From the NCBI GenBank assembly GCA_964580575.1, contig CAZOLJ010000001.1, positions 1-64,000 of the forward strand: a DNA stretch of 64,000 nt, in the 5' to 3' direction. Below the pieces are notes generated by a model that was given only the letters and a program-made list of their open reading frames with translations, was not told the DNA's origin and did not search any database. This document shows positions 1 through 8,348 of the stretch, piece after piece. The translations under genes and the position numbers were made by a program. The stretch's first letter is position 1, and each line of letters opens with the position of its first letter. Source of the stretch: CAVPDE01 sp964580575 (lineage in GTDB: Bacteria > Desulfobacterota > DSM-4660 > Desulfatiglandales > HGW-15).

Positions 1-254
1 TGAAAACGATCCTGGGATCCTTTCGCTATTTCTTCCGGATTGGGGTGAAGCCCCTGTTTCCCAATGTCCTCATGGCAGTTCTGGCAGGGGGTTTGTCCAT
101 GAACGGAAGCATGGAATTTCTTGGGATTGATCCACCATGAGGCATGGGCAGGGGTTGAGAACAACCCCAAAAGGAAGATCAGCAGGCAGACAGCTGGGAG
201 CCCTTGCCCTGTTCGGTTTGCAGTGTTGGTCTCTTGTGCAACCATAACCGTCAT
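1..254 (-). CDS. Cytochrome c family protein, N-terminal part (cut by window edge)
   Basis: An open reading frame runs off the left edge with no stop, starting at ATG 254 behind a GAGG sequence. It shows a Sec signal peptide with hydrophobic core LLIFLLGLF and an Ala-x-Ala type end (PAHA), then a CQNCH haem-binding motif (CxxCH) about residue 56-60. This indicates an exported c-type cytochrome, probably multihaem given His residues before and after the motif. Only about 84 residues are visible, so haem number and role in electron transfer cannot be decided. An alternative start is the Met three codons later at 245. Confidence 0.8.
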   Translation of the reverse strand, partial: MTVMVAQETNTANRTGQGLPAVCLLIFLLGLFSTPAHASWWINPKKFHASVHGQTPCQNCHEDIGKQGLHPNPEEIAKGSQDRF

Positions 255-293
255 TGCCTCAGGGTTTCCCCCTCCGTCTTTATCTCCTCAAAA

Positions 294-364
294 AAATCCC
301 TCCCAGCCTCCCTCTACAAAGGGAGGGGTCCCCCTCTTTCGTAAAGAGGGGCAAGGGGAGATTT
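294..364. repeat. Family A palindrome (AAATC...GATTT type)
   Basis: Imperfect inverted repeat with outer arms AAATCCC and GGGGAGATTT and two nested hairpins (CCTCCCTCTACAAAGGGAGG and CCTCTTTCGTAAAGAGG). Members of the same class occur at 29519-29625 and 45231-45324. It sits between the cytochrome start and the 3-hydroxyacyl-CoA dehydrogenase terminator. Confidence 0.8.
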
Positions 365-372
365 CAAAAACA

Positions 373-420
373 AAAAGGGAAGCACGGTGAGCACGCGCTC
401 TTTTGTCCGGCTTCCCTTTT
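373..420 (-). terminator. Rho-independent terminator of the 3-hydroxyacyl-CoA dehydrogenase operon
   Basis: An 11-bp stem, AAAAGGGAAGC (373-383) with GCTTCCCTTTT (410-420), lies 8 nt past the stop codon of the minus-strand gene. On the minus strand it is followed by a T-rich tract. The loop is large (26 nt). Confidence 0.6.
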
Positions 421-427
421 ATCATGA

Positions 428-1336
428 CTACTTGGAGGGTTTCAAGAAATCTGGTTTCAAGAATGCAGGATTGGGGTACGTATAGAATCCCTTCCCGCTT
501 TTGACTCCCAGCTCTCCTCGCTCGATCTTGTCTCTGAGCGCCTTAGGCGGATGATCCTTGGGATCCTTGGAGTCGTTGTAATAGACCATCTCGATATCCC
601 AGATCACGTCCAGACCCACTTTGTCCATGAGCGCGAAAGGGCCCTCCTTCATGCCCGTGAAAACCATCCAGGCTCGCTCCACGTCCTGAAAATCCACAAA
701 TCCGTTTCCCCACATGTAGAGCACTTCACGCTTGATCGCTCTCCACACGCGATTGAAACAAAAGCCCAGAAGTTCCTTGTTCACGGTGAGCGGGATGAAC
801 CCGATGGATCGAATCCAGTCCGCTCCCTTTTTGAGCACCTCCGGAAGCGTTCGTGTTCCTCCCATGAGATCCACCATGTTGATGCCCTGAAGAGGAAAGT
901 AGAAGTGGATGTTCAAGCACCGTTCGGGTCTCCCGCTCGCTTCCTCGAACCGTGAAACCGGCATGGAGGAACTGTTGGTGGCGAGAATGGCTCCGGGTGC
1001 GGCTTTCTCGCCCAGTTCTTTGAACACCGCTGTCTTCAGTTCGCGGTTCTCAGGTACGGATTCGATGACAAGCTCCGCATCTTTCACCGCTTCACCGAGA
1101 TCGGTCACCTGTTTGATCGCCTGGGCACACGCCGCCCACTCAGACCAAGGAATGATGGGTTTCACTTTTTTCGCCTTCAGGTCGGAGCGGATTTTTTCAT
1201 AGGTCTGTTGAAAGGCTCCTTCCCTGGGATCGAAGACCTTGACCTTGTATCCCGCGTGTGCGGCGACCATGGCTATCTGGGCGCCCAGAATACCTGTTCC
1301 CACAACAGCCACCTTCTTTAGAGGTAATCGCTTCAT
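428..1336 (-). CDS. 3-hydroxyacyl-CoA dehydrogenase, NAD-dependent
   Basis: 302 residues, the usual size of a short-chain 3-hydroxyacyl-CoA (3-hydroxybutyryl-CoA) dehydrogenase. It oxidises L-3-hydroxyacyl-CoA to 3-ketoacyl-CoA with NAD+ in the cytoplasm. The Rossmann motif GTGILGAQIA is near residue 13. The E of VIESVPE and the H of NIHFYFPLQ match family active-site positions, and the C-terminal dimerisation half ends in SGKGFY. Start ATG 1336 has GGGGAGATG upstream. It is the last gene of a minus-strand run behind a TRAP transporter and an ABC-type binding protein, followed by a terminator. Substrate chain length cannot be told. Family call is firm; 3-hydroxybutyryl specificity is inference. 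Confidence 0.9.
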   Translation of the reverse strand: MKRLPLKKVAVVGTGILGAQIAMVAAHAGYKVKVFDPREGAFQQTYEKIRSDLKAKKVKPIIPWSEWAACAQAIKQVTDLGEAVKDAELVIESVPENRELKTAVFKELGEKAAPGAILATNSSSMPVSRFEEASGRPERCLNIHFYFPLQGINMVDLMGGTRTLPEVLKKGADWIRSIGFIPLTVNKELLGFCFNRVWRAIKREVLYMWGNGFVDFQDVERAWMVFTGMKEGPFALMDKVGLDVIWDIEMVYYNDSKDPKDHPPKALRDKIERGELGVKSGKGFYTYPNPAFLKPDFLKPSK

Positions 1337-1354
1337 TTTTCATCTCCCCATGTT

Positions 1355-2611
1355 CTATTGCTTGCCCCTGGCAGCGAGGATTTCCTGCTCAGGCCGCCAG
1401 GTTTCAGGCCCCTTGAACTCCATGAGATCACCGTAGGTCGGAAACGGATACTTCGGATCGTCCGTCACCACGCCCATGTACGAGGAGCAGCTCAGCTGGT
1501 TGTCGACCTCGCGGAAGAAGAGCTCGCCCCGGCAGGTTTGAACCTTCATCCCTTTCAATGCAGCCCTGCCGCTGTCCTCTGTGCTGCCTGCCTTCTCAAT
1601 CCCCTGTCTGAGCACTTGGACCCCATCGTACGACAGGATGGCCCAGTCGCTCGGATAGCGGTTGTATTTTTCTCTGAAACTCTTCACGAAATTCGCCATC
1701 ATGGGCACGTCCATGTGCGCGAAGAACGGACCTCTTGTGAGCCCGATCATGCCCCGTTCAATGGTTTTGGCCTGATTCATGAGTTCAATAGTGCTGATCA
1801 GGGATCCGGGATAGGGGATCTTTCTGAAAAGATCATCCTGCATCCTCGCCTGCTTCATGAATTCCGCATTGTCCTCCCCCGCGATGGAGCCAATCAGGCA
1901 ATCAGGCTTGTGAGCGTACACGGATGCAATGTATCCCACGAAGTTCTTCTCGCCCAGGGGCGGCCAGAACGCACGGGCCAGCTTGAAGTTGGGCACCAGC
2001 TCTTTCAGAAACTGCACGGTGAGCTCTTGGGTGGACCGGCCCCACGTGTAATCGGAGGCAATGGTGCAATAGGTGGCCCAGCTTTTTTCTTTTGCTACCT
2101 TTGCCACGCCCAGGGCCACAGCCTTTGCCTGCATGTAGGTGTTGGGCACGATCGAGTAGGTGTAGGGGCTGAAGTCGAGTTTGGTGATGTCCTCAGAGTT
2201 GCTGATCGTGGCGACGTGCAGGATTCCCTTCTCCCGACAAAGAGGCTTGATGGCCAGTGCCGTTGCGCTCGAGTAAGTCCCGATCACGGCTTTAACCTTG
2301 CTTTGCTCAATGAGTTTCTTCGTTTCTACAAACGCAACTCCCGGATTGGTCTGTGTGTCTGCCACGAAGAGCTTGATGGGATGTTTCCCCAGCAGGCCGC
2401 CTTTCGCATTGATCTCATCGACAGCCAGATTGATCCCATCCACTGCGTCTTTTGAATAGGTTGCCCCCGTCCCTGTGAGTCCCAGGGCAACCCCGAGGTT
2501 GTAAGGCTCCTCGGCACTCAAGTTCGGGACGCTCATAACGAAAAGGATTAGTGAAAGAAGGATGATTCTACTCCTCCGCCCCAGCCTTTCAGTTCTCAGG
2601 CGGTTTCGCAC
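1355..2611 (-). CDS. ABC transporter substrate-binding protein, LivK type (orphan)
   Basis: 418 residues starting at GTG 2611, chosen because GGAGGTGGATAACC precedes it. The N-terminus is a signal peptide (IILLSLILFVMSVPNLSA) and the rest is a type I periplasmic binding fold typical of branched-chain amino acid, amide or aromatic acid uptake: GVALGLTGTGATYSKDA near the start and the SSATA ligand-loop pattern near residue 125. No LivHMGF permease or ATPase gene is next to it. It lies between dctM of a TRAP system and the acyl-CoA dehydrogenase gene, so it either works with a transporter encoded elsewhere or acts as a sensor component. Ligand unknown. Confidence 0.85.
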   Translation of the reverse strand: MRNRLRTERLGRRSRIILLSLILFVMSVPNLSAEEPYNLGVALGLTGTGATYSKDAVDGINLAVDEINAKGGLLGKHPIKLFVADTQTNPGVAFVETKKLIEQSKVKAVIGTYSSATALAIKPLCREKGILHVATISNSEDITKLDFSPYTYSIVPNTYMQAKAVALGVAKVAKEKSWATYCTIASDYTWGRSTQELTVQFLKELVPNFKLARAFWPPLGEKNFVGYIASVYAHKPDCLIGSIAGEDNAEFMKQARMQDDLFRKIPYPGSLISTIELMNQAKTIERGMIGLTRGPFFAHMDVPMMANFVKSFREKYNRYPSDWAILSYDGVQVLRQGIEKAGSTEDSGRAALKGMKVQTCRGELFFREVDNQLSCSSYMGVVTDDPKYPFPTYGDLMEFKGPETWRPEQEILAARGKQ

Positions 2612-2729
2612 GGTTATCCACCTCCCTTCCTTTCGGGATAATATTTTCAGAACCCCCTTATGTCTTCCCTTGGCTTGTAAAAGCTTGTATCACCCCCTTT
2701 GACTAACCTTGTCTGCCCTCGCAAAGCCT

Positions 2730-4073
2730 CTACTTGATCGCTGATGCTCCAAAGGTCGCTTGAGGAAGCCACAGGATAATCTTCGGAAAAACTATGCAGA
2801 GAATCAGCGCTGTCCACTGCAAGATGATAAATGGAACGACCCCTTTGTAGATGTGGATGATCGTCATCTCCGGCGGCGCAATGCCCCTCAGGTAAAACAG
2901 GGAGTATCCGAAGGGCGGGGTCAGGAAGGCCATCTGCAAGTTTATGCAAATGAGCGTGGCAAACCAGATCTGGTTGAATCCCAGTTCCATGGCCGTGGGC
3001 ACGAAAATCGGGATGATGATGAGCAGAATGCCCAGCCAGTCCAGAAACATGCCGAGAAAGAACACAATTCCCATCATGATGAACAAAACGCCCATAGGGC
3101 CGATGTCAAATCCGAGCAAGAGCTTTGTGACCACCTCTCCTCCGCCCAGGCCCATGAAGATCGCCTGAAAGGCGTTTCCGCCCAAGAAAAGCGTCATGAT
3201 CATGGAAGTCGTCAGGAAGGTAGACCACGAAGCGTTGTAGATCGCTTTCCAGGTGAGCTTTCCATAAACCAAAGCAAGAAGCACAGCGCCTGCGCAACCC
3301 ATCCCTGCCGCTTCCGTGGGTGTTGCCACACCGAAGACAATGCTCCCCAGTACCACAATGATCAGCACAATGGCCGGTACAAGGGACGTGACAAAAATCT
3401 TTGCTTTGTAACCTATGCTGTAGATTCTCTCTTCCTTGGGAAGGGGCGGGCCGTAGTCAGGCTTGATCAAGCAAACGACCACGATGTAGGCAATGTAAAG
3501 CCCGGAGAGGAGAAAACCGGGGCCGAATGCCGCCGCATACAAATGCCCCACCGAAACCGCCGCAAGACTTCCATACACGACCAGCATGATGCTCGGAGGG
3601 ATGAGAATGCCGAGGGTCCCGCCCGCGCAGATAGAGCCTGCAATCATGGGGATGTTATACTTCTTGCTCATGAGGGCAGGGATTGCCAGAAGCCCCACGG
3701 AAACCTCTGTGGCGCCCACGACTCCTGCCGTGGCGGCAAAGACCGTGCAGGCAAGAATCACGGCAATCGCCAGGCCGCCCCGGACAGGCCCCATGAGGAT
3801 GTGCATGCTGTCAAACAGCCTCTCTGCGATCCCCGAAGAATCCAGAACCTGGGCCATGAAGATGAAAAGGGGCACGGCCACCAGCACATACTCGTCCATA
3901 ACCCCGTAGGCTCGGTTTGCCAGAAGCCCCATGACCACATCCACCGATCCTCCCCAGCCGATGATGCCGAAGACAAGTGCCAGAATACCAAGGGAGAAGG
4001 CCAGCGGATGCCCTAAAAACAGAGTGATAAATAAGGTGCCAAACATTACCAGGGCAAGCGTTTCGGGGTTCAT
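2730..4073 (-). CDS. dctM: TRAP transporter large permease DctM (system 1)
   Basis: 447 residues, very hydrophobic, about 12-13 membrane segments. It has the DctM-family features GGTLGILIPPSIMLVVYG (about 150-170), GVATPTEAAGMG (about 250) and LTPPFGYSLFYLRG near the C-terminus. It is the ion-coupled transport subunit of a tripartite periplasmic transporter that takes up organic acids. Its ATG overlaps the end of dctQ (ATGA overlap, 4070-4073), so translational coupling is likely. The dctP and dctQ partners are directly upstream. Length is normal for a stand-alone DctM. Confidence 0.95.
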   Translation of the reverse strand: MNPETLALVMFGTLFITLFLGHPLAFSLGILALVFGIIGWGGSVDVVMGLLANRAYGVMDEYVLVAVPLFIFMAQVLDSSGIAERLFDSMHILMGPVRGGLAIAVILACTVFAATAGVVGATEVSVGLLAIPALMSKKYNIPMIAGSICAGGTLGILIPPSIMLVVYGSLAAVSVGHLYAAAFGPGFLLSGLYIAYIVVVCLIKPDYGPPLPKEERIYSIGYKAKIFVTSLVPAIVLIIVVLGSIVFGVATPTEAAGMGCAGAVLLALVYGKLTWKAIYNASWSTFLTTSMIMTLFLGGNAFQAIFMGLGGGEVVTKLLLGFDIGPMGVLFIMMGIVFFLGMFLDWLGILLIIIPIFVPTAMELGFNQIWFATLICINLQMAFLTPPFGYSLFYLRGIAPPEMTIIHIYKGVVPFIILQWTALILCIVFPKIILWLPQATFGASAIK

Positions 4074-4570
4074 ATCTTTTCTCCCTTCAACTCGTAATAC
4101 TCACGGAAAAAGTTGGCAATCCCCTGCAACAAGAGCAGGACCATGCCTACAGGCATTATGGTCTTGTAAGGATAAAGCGGTGGTTTCCAGGCGCTCCAGC
4201 TGTGCTCCCAAACAGACCAGGAATGGGCTGCATAAATCGTAGCCGCATAGGTAAAGGCGCCGACAAAGGGTACAAAGATCAGCCAGAACGTGATGAGCCG
4301 CAAGACCAACTGGACCTTCTTGGGCAACTGGAGCACGATCACGTCGATCCTCACGTGGCGGTCGTAGAGATAGGTGGCTGCCATCCCCAGCATGAAATGG
4401 GCCCCGTAGAGATAGACGGTCATTTCAAAGCCCCACATGGTGGGCATGTTCAGGACCCTTCTCATGATGACCTCGTAAAAGGTCACACCCGCCATGGGAA
4501 GGATGAGAAGGCAGGCCCACTTCGCGATCCCGTTATTCATTGCATCCACAAAACGGACAAACTTTTTCAT
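4070..4570 (-). CDS. dctQ: TRAP transporter small permease DctQ (system 1)
   Basis: About 166 residues with four predicted membrane segments (CLLILPMAGVTFYEVIMR, FEMTVYLYGAHFMLGMAATY, LITFWLIFVPFVGAFTYAAT and MPVGMVLLLLQGIANFF). This is the DctQ architecture; the protein pairs with DctM. The start at 4570 (MKKFVRF) is preferred because AAAGGA sits about 8 nt before it. A GTG at 4591 would add seven residues. The gene overlaps dctM by 4 nt. Confidence 0.9.
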   Translation of the reverse strand: MKKFVRFVDAMNNGIAKWACLLILPMAGVTFYEVIMRRVLNMPTMWGFEMTVYLYGAHFMLGMAATYLYDRHVRIDVIVLQLPKKVQLVLRLITFWLIFVPFVGAFTYAATIYAAHSWSVWEHSWSAWKPPLYPYKTIMPVGMVLLLLQGIANFFREYYELKGEKI

Positions 4571-4596
4571 CTCCAGGTTCCTTTCCTTCACTTATA

Positions 4597-4655
4597 TCCG
4601 CACCCACCCCATCCCCTGTCCCCGAGAGGGGTAGAAGGGAATAGGGTGAGTGGAT
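4597..4655. repeat. Family A palindrome between dctP and dctQ
   Basis: Imperfect inverted repeat with arms CACCCACCCCATCCCC and GGGAATAGGGTGAGTGG around CCCCGAGAGGGG. It fills the short space between dctP stop and dctQ start. As a strong hairpin in mRNA it could set the ratio of binding protein to permease; this is inference. Confidence 0.7.
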
Positions 4656-4676
4656 ACAAAGATTTGGAAGAACTCC

Positions 4677-5846
4677 TTATTGATACAGTTTCCCTTTGAG
4701 CACCATATCCCTGGGCCAGGGCGCTACCCCGCCCCGCATTTCGCGCCAGAAGGCGAACTCCCTCTTGAATTCCTCCTGGGAATCCAGAACCTTCTTTGTG
4801 AAGGGGTGCTTTGCCGAAACATCGTCAAGGTACTTGAAAGTCGTATTTGCGAATTCGACGATGGTCGCATTGTCCAACTTCACAAATTCCGTGGTCTTCT
4901 GCATGATCTTGAGCGCCTCGATGTTGAGGTTCTCCTGCCACGCATTAGCCCAGAGCTGTGTCTCTTTGGCGCAGATCTCGACAATGGCCTTCAGGTCGTC
5001 GGGCAGTTCATCCCATTTCTTCTTGTTGAAGACCACATCGAACTGGCAGGAAGGCTGATGCACGCCGGGCTCGAGCACATACTTCGTTATTTCATGGAAG
5101 CCCGATGGGATGTTCGCTGCAGGGGAGCTGAACTCAACCGCATCGATCACGCCTCTTTCCAAAGCTGTGTAGATTTCAGGACCGGGAATAGGGGTGACGG
5201 AAGCGCCCAGGATGGTGAGGATGTCCATGTACCAGCCCGGGGTCCTGATCCTCATGCCCTTGAAGTCCTCCATCTTGGTGGCTCTCTTGTTGGAGTGGAG
5301 CCCCAGCTCCTGGCCCACGTTGGCGCAGAAGAAAGGAACCAGGCCGAAGCGGCCGTACAGCTCATCGAACATCTCTTTTCCGCCCCGCTCGTAGTACCAG
5401 ATGTTGTACCCTTCCGCGTCCAGTCCGAACGGCACAGAAGCAAAAGCCACAAAGGCTTCATCTCTTCCCTTCCAGTAACCTGGCCACGAATGGAAAGCAT
5501 CCAGTGTCCCTTTGGCGGTGGCATCGAAAATTTCCATGGCCGGCACAATGGCTCCGGTGGGGAACCACTTGATGTCCAGCCTTCCGCCGCTGGCCGCTCT
5601 CACGCTGTCACAGAAGTGCTTCGTGATCTCTGCAAAGTTCAAGCCGCCCCAGGGGTCACTGATGCGCATCGTGATTTTCTTGTCCGAGGTCGTCCATTTT
5701 TTGTCTTTCCAGGCGATCCCTCTCTTGTCTTCACCGAACTTCTCGATCTTGGATTTCTTCGCTTCCGGCTTCGCCTGCCCGAAAGCCGTTGCCGTAAACG
5801 CCAGCGCAACCACCATAACCAGTATCACCAAACCGATCTTCTTCAT
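4677..5846 (-). CDS. dctP: TRAP transporter substrate-binding protein DctP (system 1)
   Basis: 389 residues. The start at ATG 5846 is chosen for its GGAGGGTCAACA ribosome site and because it begins a clean signal peptide (MKKIGLVILVMVVALAFTA, ending AFGQA). The mature protein is a DctP-family periplasmic receptor. GMRIRTPGW carries the conserved Arg that pairs with a substrate carboxylate, and GVIDAVEFSSPAAN resembles the TakP subfamily, whose known ligands are 2-oxo and 2-hydroxy acids. Monocarboxylate uptake is therefore plausible but unproven. First gene of the dctPQM unit on the minus strand. Confidence 0.92.
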   Translation of the reverse strand: MKKIGLVILVMVVALAFTATAFGQAKPEAKKSKIEKFGEDKRGIAWKDKKWTTSDKKITMRISDPWGGLNFAEITKHFCDSVRAASGGRLDIKWFPTGAIVPAMEIFDATAKGTLDAFHSWPGYWKGRDEAFVAFASVPFGLDAEGYNIWYYERGGKEMFDELYGRFGLVPFFCANVGQELGLHSNKRATKMEDFKGMRIRTPGWYMDILTILGASVTPIPGPEIYTALERGVIDAVEFSSPAANIPSGFHEITKYVLEPGVHQPSCQFDVVFNKKKWDELPDDLKAIVEICAKETQLWANAWQENLNIEALKIMQKTTEFVKLDNATIVEFANTTFKYLDDVSAKHPFTKKVLDSQEEFKREFAFWREMRGGVAPWPRDMVLKGKLYQ

Positions 5847-5971
5847 TGTTGACCCTCCGTCTTGATGGTAAAGAGATTGCAACGTCCTGCCGAAATACGA
5901 TTGACCCTCCAGTTCTCGGTATCACCTCCTTTCTGGACCATCCGAGGCGGCGTTAACGTGCCGACTCCGTT

Positions 5972-6274
5972 TCAAAAATTCAACGGTTTCATCTTCAAGT
6001 AGTATTTGCCTTCTCCGGTCATCCCCACGATACCGCCCTCTATCAGGGATTGCATGGCCGTGGGCTTGAAATCCCTCATCCCGATTTTGATGAACTGCTG
6101 TTTTATGTAAGGGAGCTCCACAGCAGTACCTGGGCCCTGAGCCCCCAACCGCTCCAGGTCATTAATGATTCGCCTGCCGGCCCTCTTGATTCGCCACGTA
6201 ATGCCATAGCGTGTCAGGATAAAAACCAGGATCAGAAAAAGAATTCCAACAGTGATTTGCATCGCATCGGCCAT
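5972..6274 (-). CDS. Small membrane-anchored protein of unknown function
   Basis: 100 residues. One N-terminal membrane segment (about 5-22, ITVGILFLILVFILTRYG) is followed by a basic cytoplasmic part. Residues about 60-95 (FKPTAMQSLIEGGIVGMTG then a YYL strand) have the look of a small winged-helix fold, but I recognise no family. Start ATG 6274 has GAGG seven nt upstream and lies 4 nt past the stop of the 39-residue gene before it, so the two are probably co-translated. It lies between the SDR gene and the TRAP transporter on the same strand. Confidence 0.65.
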   Translation of the reverse strand: MADAMQITVGILFLILVFILTRYGITWRIKRAGRRIINDLERLGAQGPGTAVELPYIKQQFIKIGMRDFKPTAMQSLIEGGIVGMTGEGKYYLKMKPLNF

Positions 6275-6278
6275 CCGT

Positions 6279-6398
6279 CTACCTCACCATTCCTATCACA
6301 TAGGGGCCGTCAGGGCTTACAACGACCCTCTTATGATCAGCCAGCAATCGGTTCACGGTGTCCTGAACATCCTCGATCTTGATCATGCCCATTTTCAT
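6279..6398 (-). CDS. Very small conserved-looking protein (39 aa), unknown
   Basis: A 39-codon reading frame, ATG 6398 to TAG 6279, with a good ribosome site (TGAGGATCTG before ATG). It lies 29 nt after the SDR stop and 4 nt before the next gene. The product begins MKMGMIKIEDVQDTVN and ends PYVIGMVR, with an amphipathic helix followed by short strands. No family recognised. Its position, spacing and ribosome site support a real gene rather than leader noise. Confidence 0.55.
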   Translation of the reverse strand: MKMGMIKIEDVQDTVNRLLADHKRVVVSPDGPYVIGMVR

Positions 6399-6427
6399 CA
6401 GATCCTCATAGAAAAGCCACCGGGGTC

Positions 6428-7267
6428 TCAGTAAGTCAGTACCACTCCCCCGTCAAAGAGGAGGTCCCCTCCCACAAGGTACTTCGCGTGGCGGGAAAAC
6501 CCGAAAATGAAGAGATTGGCCACCTCCACGGGAGACATCAACTCCTTGACCCGGGACTTGCCGAGCATAACGTCGGTTACGACCTGTTCTTTGGAGATGC
6601 CTCTCTGTTCTGCCTGCGCGGGGATCTGGTTCAGGGCCAACGGTGTTTTCACAAATCCCGTGCTGATGGTAAAAGATCGGACCTTGCCCGCTCCTTCCGC
6701 GGATATGGATTGGGAAAGAGCCCTGAGACCTAACTTCGTAATGCTGAAGACCGGCTTGTTCAAGGTGCAGATGTGGGCATGGATAGAGGCCATGTTCCCG
6801 ATAACGCCTGTTCCATCCTTACTTTTCTTCATGTGGGGAATCGTCAGTTTGGAGAGCAAAAAGGGCGCGCGCAGCATGAGGCGCTGCATGAGATCGTATT
6901 TTTCCATCGGGAAATTCTCGATGGAGTCGACATTTTGAATCGCGGCAATATTCACGAGATACTTGATTGTCCCGAGCTTTGCCGCATCTGCGGTCGCCTT
7001 CTGGATGTCGTCATCCTTGCACAGGTCCGCTTGAAGATAGATCATCTGCCCGCCCATGTCCCGGGCGATCTTCTGGATCTTCTTTCCCTCTTTTTCGCTG
7101 ATGTCCAGACCGACGGTCATGAGGTTGTTGACTGAAGCCGCAACTGCGGTGGCCCTGCCTATGCCTGTTCCACATCCGGTAACAATACAGATGTTGTCGG
7201 GAGTGAAGTTCGGATCCTGCAAAATCAGAATATCCTCTTTCCTGACTTCAGGCTCTTTGATATCCAT
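6428..7267 (-). CDS. Short-chain dehydrogenase/reductase with altered catalytic Tyr
   Basis: 279 residues of the SDR fold, closest in pattern to 3-hydroxybutyrate dehydrogenases. The cofactor motif is TGCGTGIG (about 35) with D of GLDIS suggesting NAD+. NIAA (about 113) matches the family NAG/NNA strand. The catalytic Ser is present in NMASIHAH. The expected Tyr of YxxxK, 12 residues after that Ser, is Phe here: the sequence reads FSITK, coded TTC. It may be a non-oxidoreductase binding protein, an enzyme with a different proton donor, or inactive. It sits downstream of a response regulator and upstream of a TRAP operon. Confidence 0.85.
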   Translation of the reverse strand: MDIKEPEVRKEDILILQDPNFTPDNICIVTGCGTGIGRATAVAASVNNLMTVGLDISEKEGKKIQKIARDMGGQMIYLQADLCKDDDIQKATADAAKLGTIKYLVNIAAIQNVDSIENFPMEKYDLMQRLMLRAPFLLSKLTIPHMKKSKDGTGVIGNMASIHAHICTLNKPVFSITKLGLRALSQSISAEGAGKVRSFTISTGFVKTPLALNQIPAQAEQRGISKEQVVTDVMLGKSRVKELMSPVEVANLFIFGFSRHAKYLVGGDLLFDGGVVLTY

Positions 7268-7429
7268 CTGTCTCTCCTGAAAAGGACCGTCTCAGTCCCG
7301 CCGCAGCAGGTCAAAGGAAAAAGAATAGAGGTAAGCTCAGGCCGACTGCACCAAATCTGCTACATGTCGCAAATCGGCGACGGATAATCAGGTCGCACAG
7401 CTGCAGCGCTTGTTCCCGGCTTCCGTTCT

Positions 7430-7915
7430 CTATCCGTAACGGCTGAAGTTCTCCCAGAACTCCCTATCGTCTTCTTTCCAGTTCTTGCCGAATTTGTCCT
7501 TGTAGTAAGAATCCATTCTGTCCAGCCATTTGGACCAGAGACTCTTCCCCTTTGCCTTGGCTTCCAGAATGTCATTCAGGAAAACGGCAATGTCCGTGAT
7601 CTTGTCTTTTGGAATGTAGTAAGCCGCCCCTCCCCTGAAGGATTTGACCGTGTCTTTGGGGCTTAGGGCATGAGCCGTTAGCATAGCAGCGATCACTTGT
7701 TTCTTGGTCGCAATCTCCAGGAGCGTGTACCCGTCCACGCCCATGATATCCAGAACGGCTATGTCGAACGCCTGGGTTTCGAGCTGCTTCTTCGCCTCTT
7801 CAAAGGTGGAAGCCTTAACGACTTTGCACATGGTTAAAAGGTCTTCCAGCGTCTCTAGGATGTCAGGCTCATCATCGACGATAAGAATCCTTTTGCCCTT
7901 TAACTTATCCTCCAT
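7430..7915 (-). CDS. Stand-alone response regulator (REC domain plus short tail)
   Basis: 161 residues. A receiver domain fills residues about 8-120: acidic pair DDEPD, phospho-acceptor Asp in VLDIMGV, switch Thr in MLTAHA and Lys in PKDK. There is no DNA-binding domain; a 40-residue tail rich in Trp, Lys and Asp follows. It is a close paralogue of the protein at 19585-20070, sharing ALSP(K/E)DT(V/M)KSF(R/K)GGAAYY. No histidine kinase is in the window. Each copy lies near a TRAP operon, which suggests but does not prove a link with substrate uptake. Confidence 0.9.
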   Translation of the reverse strand: MEDKLKGKRILIVDDEPDILETLEDLLTMCKVVKASTFEEAKKQLETQAFDIAVLDIMGVDGYTLLEIATKKQVIAAMLTAHALSPKDTVKSFRGGAAYYIPKDKITDIAVFLNDILEAKAKGKSLWSKWLDRMDSYYKDKFGKNWKEDDREFWENFSRYG

Positions 7916-8348
7916 AAGCCCCCCTCTCTTTTCTAGGTTTTTCAGAAACGAACTTCCGTCGCTCCACCCTCACAAATCAGGCATAGCCTCACACATTTGT
8001 TGAGCAAGTTTCAAGCCAAAAGGTGCCATGCTGAGAAGGACGGCGAAAGATGGGATGTAAAATCGTGGTGAGGGTCATCACCACATCGCCGCTCCTTCAC
8101 AGCGAAGAATCCCAAAGCCCAAGAGAACACTGGGTTCCTGCTCCCCGCCCAGCCTGGGACGGGATTCGTGGAATTGCTCCCTCCCTCGTCCATGAAGCCT
8201 TTGCCCCTCCTCTGCTCCACAAAGTCTGGCCCTTTCACACCTTCACCGATCCTCGTTCAAGCCCAGATTCCCCTTGATTTAGGCACTCGAGACAAGTAGG
8301 ATTGTATCAAAATATCTACATTCTCCCCTTTGGGCATGGAGAGGCACA
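7916..8348. other. 433-bp intergenic region between divergent regulators
   Basis: This holds the promoter regions of the response regulator (minus) and the sigma-54 activator (plus). I see no convincing coding sequence. One TGGCAC...TGGC pair on the minus strand near 8020-8040 resembles a -24/-12 element but has the wrong spacing. Confidence 0.4.

Noticed and set aside
121..390. 89-codon plus-strand frame near the left edge
   Set aside because: It lies opposite the cytochrome c gene and translates a family A repeat.
1355..2611. Complete branched-chain amino acid ABC transporter
   Set aside because: Only the binding protein is present; no permease or ATPase genes are adjacent.
2760..4016. 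Long open frame on the plus strand opposite dctM
   Set aside because: Antisense shadow of a GC-rich membrane protein gene; the product has no fold-like pattern.
8018..8042. Possible sigma-54 -24/-12 promoter on the minus strand
   Set aside because: TGGCAC is good but the GC of the -12 element is one base too close.
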